In this document: in pieces, positions 5,890 through 12,107 of the stretch
How the letters are laid out: the number at the start of each line of letters is the position of its first letter
Position numbering within the stretch: the first letter of the stretch is position 1
Assembly (NCBI GenBank): GCA_964409675.1
Contig: CAYPEF010000061.1
Coordinates: 1-13,724 of the forward strand
From: CAYMDD01 sp964409675
Lineage (GTDB): Bacteria > Pseudomonadota > Alphaproteobacteria > Rickettsiales > SXRF01
Reading direction: 5' to 3'
Length of the DNA stretch: 13,724 bases
Position numbers and translations under genes: made by a program
Notes under the pieces: generated by a model
The model's database searches: none
Told to the model about the DNA's origin: nothing
What the model saw: only the letters and a program-made list of their open reading frames with translations

Positions 5890-6826
5890 AGCGTGTAGCC
5901 ATACATGCTTTCAAGCCCTCCTGCCAAGCGGGAAGCGACAGGCCGAACGTGGTTTTTGCCTTGGCGCAGTCAAGGCGCGAGTTTTTCGGGCGCTGTGCGG
6001 GGGTGGGGTAGGCTTCGCTCGGGATAGGCATTACTTCGCGCACTTTTAATACTTCACCATGCGCGCGCGCGGCGGCGAAGATGGCTTCGGCGAAGCCGTG
6101 CCAGGTGGTTTCGCCGCCGTGGCAGAGATGGTAAATACCCCATGCGTCATTGCGTGGCGAAGCCGAAGCAATCCATGCTCCAGCAAGTGGATAGCTGGAT
6201 TGCTTCGCTGGCACTCGCAATGACGGAGTAAGGTGGAATAGTGCCCGTAGCGACGCCTCCGCCAGGTGGGGCGCAAAGGTCGGTGCGCCGTGCTGGTCGG
6301 CGACGATGGAGAGGGTTTCGCGCTCACGGCCAAGGCGAAGCATCGTGTTGAGGAAGTTGGCACCTTCCGCGTCGTACACCCACGAGGTGCGTAAAATGAG
6401 GTGCTTGCAGCCGGAGGCGAGGATGCGCTGTTCGCCTTCGCGTTTGCTCTGGCCGTAGATGTTGAGCGGGGCGGTGGCATCTTCTTCTTTCCACAGTGCA
6501 TTACCGCTGCCGTTGAACACGTAATCGGTGGAATAATGCAGCAGGGGAATATCGCGCGCTTTGCAGTATTCCGCCAGGATGCCGACGCTTTCGGCATTCA
6601 CCGCATAGGCGAGCGCAGGTTCGCTCTCGGCCTTGTCCACCGCCGTGTAGGCGCTGGCGTTAAGGATGGCAGCGGGGGCGTAATCTTCCAGTTTCGCGCG
6701 TAAGTTGGCAGGTTGTGCCATATCTAGTTCCGCGCGATTTGGTGTAATGGCAGTATCTCCCAGTAGCGCTTGCAGCGCACGGCCAACCTGCCCGGTATGG
6801 CCAAGGAGAAGGAAAGGCGGCTTCAT
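5876..6826 (-). CDS. rfbD: dTDP-4-dehydrorhamnose reductase (RmlD) carrying an in-frame repeat insertion
   Basis: Performs the last step of dTDP-L-rhamnose synthesis, NAD(P)H-dependent reduction of the 4-keto group. The 316-residue product shows GHTGQVG (9-15) for cofactor binding, STDYVF (99-104), the catalytic Y124/K128 pair in YGQSK, RTSWVY and the late WGIYHL...GGETTWHGFAEAIF stretch. Residues 201-227 are encoded by an 81-bp palindromic element. Without them the protein would be 289 residues, normal for RmlD, and HLT would run almost directly into AWGIYHL as in relatives. The insertion lies between the C-terminal substrate-domain segments; whether activity survives is unknown. Another palindromic element begins 8 bases upstream of the ATG, and the only purine-rich site, GGGAG, abuts the ATG, so initiation may be weak. 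Confidence 0.93.
   Translation of the reverse strand: MKPPFLLLGHTGQVGRALQALLGDTAITPNRAELDMAQPANLRAKLEDYAPAAILNASAYTAVDKAESEPALAYAVNAESVGILAEYCKARDIPLLHYSTDYVFNGSGNALWKEEDATAPLNIYGQSKREGEQRILASGCKHLILRTSWVYDAEGANFLNTMLRLGRERETLSIVADQHGAPTFAPHLAEASLRALFHLTPSLRVPAKQSSYPLAGAWIASASPRNDAWGIYHLCHGGETTWHGFAEAIFAAARAHGEVLKVREVMPIPSEAYPTPAQRPKNSRLDCAKAKTTFGLSLPAWQEGLKACMATRYESA
6145..6225 (-). repeat. 81-bp palindromic element inside rfbD, translated as 27 residues
   Basis: Ends are CGTCATTGCG and CGCAATGACG. On the coding strand the left arm runs CGTCATTGCGAG...GAAGCAATCCAG, and the inverted right arm ends CACGCAATGACG, with a spacer between them. The length is exactly 27 codons and no stop is present in the frame used, so the reductase remains open. 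It belongs to the widespread GTCATTGCGAG-type subfamily. Confidence 0.93.
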
Positions 6827-6833
6827 CTCCCGG

Positions 6834-6955
6834 CGTCCCGGCGCAGGCCGGGACCCATGTCATCCGTCCTGAATGAGTAAAAGAGATGTATTGGCCTTGC
6901 CTGTTTTTTATTTGCTTGCGGACAAAAGGCATGGGTCACGGCCTGCGCCGGGACG
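6834..6955. repeat. 122-bp MITE-like element between aas and rfbD
   Basis: Twenty-six-base inverted repeats, 6834-6859 and 6930-6955, match with one mismatch (CGTCCCGGCGCAGG... ending ACCCATG). Each arm also folds on itself (CCCGGC/GCCGGG). The 70-base core between them holds no ORF or recognisable motif. The arms are the same sequence as those flanking the GIY-YIG gene at 11255-11625. The element separates two genes of the minus-strand run and sits 8 bases from the rfbD start. Confidence 0.88.
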
Positions 6956-6980
6956 ACGGTATTGGGTATTATCCGCTGCT

Positions 6981-9152
6981 TCATGCCGCCGGGCTTTCGG
7001 CGGGGGTGAGGCGTTCGATTTCTTCTTTGAGCATCACGTAATCGATTTTGCCGCTGCCGAGGCGGGGCAGGGCGCTCATCTCTAAAATGCGCTTGGGGAT
7101 GCTGATTTCGGGCATGCCTTCGCCCTGCGCGCGGGAGAGTAAGTCTTCGCGTTTGAGCGTGGCGCATTCGGTGATGAGGATGATTTGCTCGCCCTTGCGC
7201 GCATCGGAAATGGCGATGGCGGCGTGCCCGTGCTCCGGCCAGTGGCGGGCGGCTAGTTCTTCCACGGCCGCCAGCGACACCATCTCGCCGCCGATCTTGG
7301 CGAAGCGCTTGGCCCGGCCCTGAATGAGGATAAAACCGTCTTCGTCCAGCTCCACGATGTCGCCGGTGTCGTACCATTCGGAGGCGTTATCGAGCACGCC
7401 GGGGTTGTCGGCGCGTAAATATCCAAGCATCACGTTCGGGCCTTTCACCAGCAGCTTGCCGCCGCGCGGCAGGCCGGGCACCGGCTCCAGCCTGCACTGG
7501 ATACAGGGGAAGGGGCGGCCTACCGAGCCGGTTTTATGCTCGATAGGGGTGTTGAAGGAAATGGCGGGACTGGCTTCGGTGACGCCGTAGCCTTCGAGGA
7601 TATTGACGCGGAAACGCTCGGACCAGAGCGCGCGCGTTTCCGGTTTCAGCTTTTCCGCGCCCGCTACCGCTAAGCGGATGGACTGGAAGTCATAGGGGTG
7701 CGCGTAGGTGGCATAGCCGCGGAAGAACGTGTCGGTGCCGAGCAGGATGGTGGCGTTGACGTCATAGGCCAGTTCGGGGACGATGCGGTAATGCAGGGGG
7801 CTGGGGTATAGAAATACGCGGATGCCCAGCGTGAGCGGTAAGAGCGTGCCGATAGTCAGGCCGAAGGAATGGAAAATCGGCAGCGCGTTGAACAGCACGT
7901 CGCGGTTGGTGAAGCTAAGGCGCGCGGCGGCCTGGTGGATATTGGCAAGCAGGTTGGCGTGGCTCAGGCAGACGCCTTTCGGCGTACCTTCGGAGCCGGA
8001 GGTGTAGAGGATAGCGGCAGTAGCATGCGGATCAATACCGTGGGTGAAGTGTGCTGCGCTTAAACGTGGGAATTGGGCGATTGCGCGGGCTTTGATCTTG
8101 GCGGAAAGCGTGATGGAGGAGCGCGCGTCTTCCAGATAGACGATCTTCATCTCCGGCGACAGCGCGTCGATCAGCGGTTGCAGCTTTCCTTTGTCGATGA
8201 AGCTGCGCGAGGTGATGAGCGTATCGGCGAGCGCCATCTGGCAGGCGAGGCGCAGATTGCGCTCGCCGGCGGAGAAATTAAGCATCGCAGGCACGCGCTT
8301 TAAGGCATGCAGTGCCAGGAAGGTGACCATGCCTGCCAGCGACGTGGGCAACAGCACGGCGACGTTTTCGGCTTTACCGAGCTTCGGCTGCAATGCACCC
8401 GCCAGCGCGAAGCAGCGGGTGAATAGCTTGCGGTAGCTCTGTGCCTCGCGGTTGATGTCCTCGGCGATTTTCATGCCGTAGCCGTACCTTGCGCCTGAGT
8501 CAGCGATCTGGCTGAGAACGGGCATGGCGCGGAAATTGGCGCGGAACATGTTTTCCGTCATCAAATCGTATATCCACTGCGCGGCGTGTTCGCGGCGCTC
8601 TTTGCCCGGAAGGTCGGCGGGCAGTTCCATCTTGCGCGGTGGGAAGAAGGTGAGGGTGATGCGCGGGAATAGCCGGCGCTTCACCTTGCCGCCGAGCAGC
8701 GAGAGATAAGTGAACTGCGCGCCTTCGATATGGATGGGTAGCACGGTGGCATTGGTCTTATCGAGGATGAGGCCGGTCCCGTCATAGATTTTCATGATGC
8801 CGCCGGTGGTGGTGATGCGCCCTTCCGGGAAGATCACCACCGTGCCTTTTTCCTTGAGGCGGGCGATGACGCTTTTGGTGGTCATCGGCTGCGAGGGGTC
8901 AATGCGGAAAACTTCTACAAGCTTGATCAGCGGGCGGAAATACCATTTGCGCGCCTGGAACTCGTTCATGGCGAAGGCGGGCTTTTGCGGCAGGAACACC
9001 GCCAGCAGCAGCGGGTCCAGAAAGGACTGGTGGTTGGCGATCACGATCACCCGCTCGCCCGCCGCATGGAAATGCTCCAGTCCGCGCACGCGTACGCGGA
9101 AAAGCGCCTTAAGCAGGAAGGTGAGCAGGCTTCGCAATAAGCTTTCTGGCAT
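6981..9152 (-). CDS. aas: Aas-like bifunctional lysophospholipid acyltransferase/acyl-ACP synthetase
   Basis: Re-acylates lysophospholipids at the inner membrane, using acyl-ACP made by its own synthetase domain. The product is 723 residues, close to E. coli Aas (719). Residues about 1-200 are a PlsC-type acyltransferase with the HX4D motif NHQSFLD (His41, Asp46) and FPEGR (108-112). From about 240 an AMP-forming adenylation domain follows: YTSGSEGTPKG (383-393), GYGVTEASP, YDTGDIVELDEDGF, GRAKRFAKIGGEMVS and the catalytic Lys in GSGKIDY near the end. The ATG at 9152 is chosen because GGAG lies 9 bases upstream; an in-frame TTG at 9167 would place that site inside the gene. The start overlaps the end of the transporter gene by 44 bases, as expected of an lplT-aas pair. 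Confidence 0.92.
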   Translation of the reverse strand: MPESLLRSLLTFLLKALFRVRVRGLEHFHAAGERVIVIANHQSFLDPLLLAVFLPQKPAFAMNEFQARKWYFRPLIKLVEVFRIDPSQPMTTKSVIARLKEKGTVVIFPEGRITTTGGIMKIYDGTGLILDKTNATVLPIHIEGAQFTYLSLLGGKVKRRLFPRITLTFFPPRKMELPADLPGKERREHAAQWIYDLMTENMFRANFRAMPVLSQIADSGARYGYGMKIAEDINREAQSYRKLFTRCFALAGALQPKLGKAENVAVLLPTSLAGMVTFLALHALKRVPAMLNFSAGERNLRLACQMALADTLITSRSFIDKGKLQPLIDALSPEMKIVYLEDARSSITLSAKIKARAIAQFPRLSAAHFTHGIDPHATAAILYTSGSEGTPKGVCLSHANLLANIHQAAARLSFTNRDVLFNALPIFHSFGLTIGTLLPLTLGIRVFLYPSPLHYRIVPELAYDVNATILLGTDTFFRGYATYAHPYDFQSIRLAVAGAEKLKPETRALWSERFRVNILEGYGVTEASPAISFNTPIEHKTGSVGRPFPCIQCRLEPVPGLPRGGKLLVKGPNVMLGYLRADNPGVLDNASEWYDTGDIVELDEDGFILIQGRAKRFAKIGGEMVSLAAVEELAARHWPEHGHAAIAISDARKGEQIILITECATLKREDLLSRAQGEGMPEISIPKRILEMSALPRLGSGKIDYVMLKEEIERLTPAESPAA

Positions 9153-10419
9153 AGGCGAATACTCCAAGATTGAGCACGGCGAGGAGGAGGAACAGATCGG
9201 TGATGCTAAGGCCCATCGCCAGCAGGCTGGCGCAGACGATGGCGGCTACGGTCATGAACAGCGAATCTGAGAGGTTACTGGCCGCGATCACACGCGAGCG
9301 GTAATGCGCTTCGCTGCCCATTTGCAGAATGGCGTAGAGCGGCACCATATATACGCCGCCGCACACCGATACCATCAGCATGCATCCTGCAATTAGCCAG
9401 TGCTGCGGGTTGGCGAAGAATTCGGAGACGGAGAGCAGATGGTCGCCCACCGGCTGCGGTGTGGTGAAGACCATCAGCGCCGAGAACAGCGAGACGCCGA
9501 ACAGCGCCCACGGCACATAGCGGGCGGTGACTTCGCCCTTCAGCAGCACATCCGCCAGCACCGCGCCCAGCGCGATGCCGATGGAGAAGAGGGTGAGGAA
9601 TACGGTATAAACCTTCGCGTCGGCATGAATCACGTCGGTGGCGTAATTGGCGAATTGCGACATGTAGATGGAGCCGACCAGCAGGAACCACGACAGCCCT
9701 AAGATGGATTTGAACACCTTGTTGGAGCGCCGCGCGAAATTGACGATCTCACAGGCGCCGGACCAGAGGTAGAAATGTACCTCCGTTTCGGGTGCGGCGG
9801 GCTTGGTGCGCGGAATCAGCAGGCTCGCCAGCAGGCCGATCACGGCGACGCCCATCAGCGACAGGCCGATGGCGTGCGGTGAGATTTCCACCAGCAGCGC
9901 GCCCGAAATCAGCCCCAGCAGCACGCCGAGATAGGTGCCCGCCGAGATGAAACCGTTGCCTGCGAGCAGCTCTTTCTCATGCAGATGCTCGGGGAGAATC
10001 GCGTACTTGATCGGGCCGAAGAAGGTGGAATGGGTGCCGCTGATGAACAGCATCACCATCAGCAGGTAGATATTATTGGTGAGGAAGCCGTAATAGGACA
10101 CCGCCATGATGAGGATTTCCACCAGCTTGACGTAGGTTACCAACTGGCCTTTTTCCACCTTGTCGGAAAGCTGCCCGGCCACGGAGGAGAAGAGCATGAA
10201 CGGCACCACCAAAAGCGCCGAGCAGATGGTGACAAGGATGGCCGGTTTTTCCACCGGCAGTTCAATGCCGTGGCGCGAGGCATAGGCGATCAGCACGATC
10301 AGGCCGTTTCTCAGCATGTTATCATTAAAGGATCCCAGGAACTGCGCCAGAAACATCGGCATGAAACGGCGTTTCAGGAACAGGCCGTATTTGAGGTGGG
10401 TAATCTCCTTCAAGTCCAT
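9109..10419 (-). CDS. MFS transporter, LplT-like lysophospholipid flippase
   Basis: A 436-residue, roughly 12-segment major facilitator. The best candidate is LplT, which moves lysophospholipids across the inner membrane to Aas; the basis is its adjacency and 44-base overlap with the Aas-like gene. It begins MDLKEITHLKYGLFLKRRFM, followed by FLAQFLGSFNDNMLRNGLIV and, in the middle, GPIKYAILPEHLHEKELLAGNGF, motifs seen in this transporter type and in transporter-acyltransferase-synthetase fusions. The reading frame is open up to 10593, but that stretch runs through a palindromic repeat and encodes repeat peptides (SFPRKRESS, WIPAFAGM). AAAGGA lies 5 bases before the ATG at 10419, which fits the family start. 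It heads the minus-strand gene run. Confidence 0.88.
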   Translation of the reverse strand: MDLKEITHLKYGLFLKRRFMPMFLAQFLGSFNDNMLRNGLIVLIAYASRHGIELPVEKPAILVTICSALLVVPFMLFSSVAGQLSDKVEKGQLVTYVKLVEILIMAVSYYGFLTNNIYLLMVMLFISGTHSTFFGPIKYAILPEHLHEKELLAGNGFISAGTYLGVLLGLISGALLVEISPHAIGLSLMGVAVIGLLASLLIPRTKPAAPETEVHFYLWSGACEIVNFARRSNKVFKSILGLSWFLLVGSIYMSQFANYATDVIHADAKVYTVFLTLFSIGIALGAVLADVLLKGEVTARYVPWALFGVSLFSALMVFTTPQPVGDHLLSVSEFFANPQHWLIAGCMLMVSVCGGVYMVPLYAILQMGSEAHYRSRVIAASNLSDSLFMTVAAIVCASLLAMGLSITDLFLLLAVLNLGVFAYARKLIAKPAHLPA

Positions 10420-10457
10420 GCGATTCCTTTGTTTTTCCCAGACAGGCGCTATGTTTG

Positions 10458-10542
10458 CTATCATCCCCGCGAAAGCGGGGATCCACGGCCATGTGCTTTG
10501 TCCCAGGCGGGGGCTGGATTCCCGCTTTCGCGGGAATGACAG
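10458..10542. repeat. 85-bp paired palindromic element upstream of the MFS gene
   Basis: The left arm TCATCCCCGCGAAAGCGGGG (10461-10480, then ATCCA) and the right arm ending TTTCGCGGGAATGACAG (to 10542) are inverted copies with two mismatches in 25 bases. Each arm is itself a hairpin with a four-base loop (GAAA or TTTC). The 29-base spacer has no evident function. It lies in the leader of the predicted MFS transcript. Confidence 0.9.
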
Positions 10543-10586
10543 TGTGCCGATGACGTAACGGCTTGCCATGGGGGAAAGCTGCAACA

Positions 10587-10615
10587 TTGCCATCCCTTCC
10601 TGCCTAGACTATATA
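10587..10615 (+). promoter_or_regulatory. Candidate promoter for folE
   Basis: TTGCCA (10587-10592) and TATATA (10610-10615) are 17 bases apart, a fair sigma-70 match. Transcription would start near 10622, leaving a leader of about 30 nucleotides that contains the AGGGA site of folE. Confidence 0.5.
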
Positions 10616-10636
10616 AGCGCCAGCGACAACCATCAA
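10608..10636 (-). promoter_or_regulatory. Candidate promoter for the MFS-aas-rfbDC run
   Basis: On the minus strand TTGATG (10631-10636) and TATAGT (10608-10613) are 17 bases apart. Transcription would begin near 10600, giving a leader of about 180 nucleotides that includes the palindromic element 10458-10542. Its -10 box overlaps that of the divergent folE promoter. Confidence 0.4.
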
Positions 10637-10650
10637 TTTAGGGATGAACC

Positions 10651-11244
10651 ATGGAAAAACCAAGCCGCGAGCAGGCGGAAGCGGCGGTGCGCACGCTGCT
10701 GGCCTATGCGGGCGAAGACCCAGGGCGTGAAGGGCTGCTTGATACACCGAAGCGCGTGGTGAAAGCCTACGGCGAATATTTCGCCGGATACGAAAAAGAC
10801 CCGCTGGAAGTACTCAGCCGCACCTTCGAGGAGGTGGAGGGGTATGACGAAATGGTGATCCTGCGCGATATCCGCTTTGAATCGCACTGCGAGCATCACC
10901 TCGCGCCGTTTTACGGCCGGGCGCATGTGGCCTATATCCCCAATACCCGTGTGGTGGGCCTGAGCAAACTCGCGCGGCTGGTGGATATTTATGCGCGAAG
11001 GCTGCAGATTCAGGAGAAAATGACCGCCCAGATCGCCAATACCCTCAATGACACGCTGAAGCCCAAGGGCGTGGCCGTGGTGATCGAGGGAGTGCATACC
11101 TGCATGACCATGCGCGGTGTGCACAAGCAGGGTGCCACCATGCAGACCAGCCGCTTAACCGGCCTCTTCCGCAGCGACCCGCGCACGCGGCAGGAGTTTT
11201 TCGATTTGATCAAGATTCCGTCGTTCCATAACGCGGCAGGGTGA
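10651..11244 (+). CDS. folE: GTP cyclohydrolase I
   Basis: Converts GTP to 7,8-dihydroneopterin triphosphate, the entry step for folate (and for queuosine precursors or pterins). The 197-residue product has the full type IA core. The zinc ligands are Cys80 and His83 in SHCEHHLAPF and Cys151 in HTCMTMRGV. GLSKLARLVDIYARRLQIQE (about 103-122) is the typical tunnel-fold stretch. The N-terminus contains the helical GEDPGREGLLDTPKRV segment. The ATG at 10651 has AGGGA 6 bases upstream. The stop codon lies 10 bases before the GIY-YIG element. Confidence 0.97.
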   Translation: MEKPSREQAEAAVRTLLAYAGEDPGREGLLDTPKRVVKAYGEYFAGYEKDPLEVLSRTFEEVEGYDEMVILRDIRFESHCEHHLAPFYGRAHVAYIPNTRVVGLSKLARLVDIYARRLQIQEKMTAQIANTLNDTLKPKGVAVVIEGVHTCMTMRGVHKQGATMQTSRLTGLFRSDPRTRQEFFDLIKIPSFHNAAG

Positions 11245-11254
11245 GGGATATGCT

Positions 11255-11625
11255 GTCGTCCCGGCGCAGGCCGGGACCCATGCCATACAGCCATGAAAAC
11301 CGGTTATGTTTATCTACTCACCAACCAGCCCTTCCGAACGCTCTATATCAGCGTCTCCAGCGATTTGGTAAAACGCATTTACGAACACAAAACGAAAGCG
11401 GTAAAAGGTTTTACACAGGAATATAATCTCGACCAACTGGTCTATTACGAGATTCACGAAAACATAGATCAAGCCATCCTTCGCGAAAAACAGATAAAGG
11501 AATGGAAACGCAACTGGAAATTACGGCTGATTATGGATATGAATCCGCAGTGGAGGGATTTGTATGATGATATTGTGCGCTAACATATGCTGCATGGCAT
11601 GGGTCCCGGCCTGCGCCGGGACGAC
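11255..11625 (+). mobile_element. Putative mobile element: GIY-YIG gene between long inverted repeats of the dispersed palindrome family
   Basis: Arms 11255-11291 and 11589-11625 are inverted repeats identical at 36 of 37 bases. Each contains the hairpin CCCGGC-GCAG-GCCGGG, and they are the same sequence as the arms of the noncoding element at 6834-6955. The GIY-YIG start codon lies 1 base after the left arm and its stop 5 bases before the right arm, so the element is almost nothing but arms and gene. No clear target-site duplication is visible. The right end abuts the apaG ribosome-binding site. Mobility is inferred from the structure, not shown. Confidence 0.7.
11293..11583 (+). CDS. Small GIY-YIG domain protein (UPF0213/YhbQ type)
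   Basis: A 96-residue single-domain GIY-YIG endonuclease-family protein. The first motif is YVYLL (5-9), where YVY stands for GIY. The second reads LYISVSSDLVKR (17-28), so the glycine of YIG is Ser20 (AGC; a single change from GGC). Other family residues are present: Arg28, His32 in EHK, YYE (51-53, with the metal-binding Glu53) and the tail REKQIKEWKRNWK...NPQWRDLYDDI typical of this subfamily. The ATG has no clear ribosome-binding site because the palindromic arm sits directly upstream. Such proteins occur in many bacterial genomes with no settled role. Here the flanking inverted repeats suggest it belongs to a mobile unit; the Ser20 change may reduce activity. Confidence 0.88.
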   Translation: MKTGYVYLLTNQPFRTLYISVSSDLVKRIYEHKTKAVKGFTQEYNLDQLVYYEIHENIDQAILREKQIKEWKRNWKLRLIMDMNPQWRDLYDDIVR

Positions 11626-11635
11626 GGGGAGTTGA

Positions 11636-12028
11636 ATGTACACCGCCACCACCAACCATATCAGCGTGACCGTCTATCCGCTCTATCTCGATGACCAGTC
11701 GGTGCCGGAGGAGGATCATTATGTCTGGGCCTATACCATCCAGATCGAGAATCACGGCGAGAAAACCGTGCAGCTGATCAACCGTTACTGGCATATCACC
11801 GACGCCACCGGCGGGGTACAGGAAGTGCAGGGGGCGGGCGTGGTCGGCGAGCAGCCTGTGCTGGAGCCGGGGGAGGTGTTCCAGTACACCAGCGGCGCGA
11901 GCCTGCACACCCCGTCCGGCATCATGCAGGGCCATTATGAGATGGTAACCACCGACGGTGATGAATTTGCCATTGAAATTCCACCATTTTCCCTGGATAG
12001 CCCGGAGCAGATGCTGCGGCCTAACTGA
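11636..12028 (+). CDS. apaG: ApaG protein
   Basis: ApaG is a small cytosolic fibronectin-III-like (DUF525) protein. It was named from an E. coli operon with apaH; its biochemical role is unresolved, with links to divalent-cation resistance. The 130-residue product shows the family core: YVWAYTIQIENHG (29-41), VQLINRYWHITDATGGVQEV (45-64), the GAGVVG glycine loop (66-71), YTSGASLHTPSGIMQGHYEM (84-103) and the IPPFSL tail. GGGGAG lies 4 bases upstream of the ATG and directly abuts the end of the GIY-YIG element, so any apaG promoter must lie in or beyond that element. Confidence 0.95.
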   Translation: MYTATTNHISVTVYPLYLDDQSVPEEDHYVWAYTIQIENHGEKTVQLINRYWHITDATGGVQEVQGAGVVGEQPVLEPGEVFQYTSGASLHTPSGIMQGHYEMVTTDGDEFAIEIPPFSLDSPEQMLRPN

Positions 12029-12036
12029 CTGTCATA

Positions 12037-12093
12037 TATAATTCATTTTCTATGGCGTGGAATTATAGTATGATGGTGAAGTGGTAATATAAT
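12037..12093 (+). promoter_or_regulatory. AT-rich intergenic stretch with promoter-like boxes before the 155-residue gene
   Basis: Several TATAAT-like boxes occur (12037-12042, 12065-12070, 12088-12093). The pair TTCATT (12042-12047) and TATAGT (12065-12070), spaced 17 bases, would give a leader of about 30 bases. None has a good -35 box, so the exact promoter is uncertain. The AT content contrasts with the flanking genes. Confidence 0.3.
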
Positions 12094-12107
12094 GCGCAAG
12101 GTCTGCG

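Noticed and set aside
6823..7377. 184-codon minus-strand frame overlapping the end of aas and the 6834-6955 element
   Set aside because: Arg-rich out-of-frame translation of aas followed by repeat peptides.
9153..9167. TTG start for aas five codons upstream
   Set aside because: The GGAG ribosome-binding site would lie inside the gene; the ATG at 9152 is better placed.
9979..10539. 186-codon plus-strand open frame rich in His and Gln
   Set aside because: Antisense shadow of the MFS gene; its tail is repeat-encoded.
10420..10593. 58-codon N-terminal extension of the MFS protein
   Set aside because: It runs through a palindromic repeat and encodes repeat peptides; the ATG at 10419 has AAAGGA correctly placed and fits the family start.
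10633..11124. 163-codon minus-strand open frame opposite folE
   Set aside because: folE has all zinc ligands and a normal start; the opposite frame resembles nothing.
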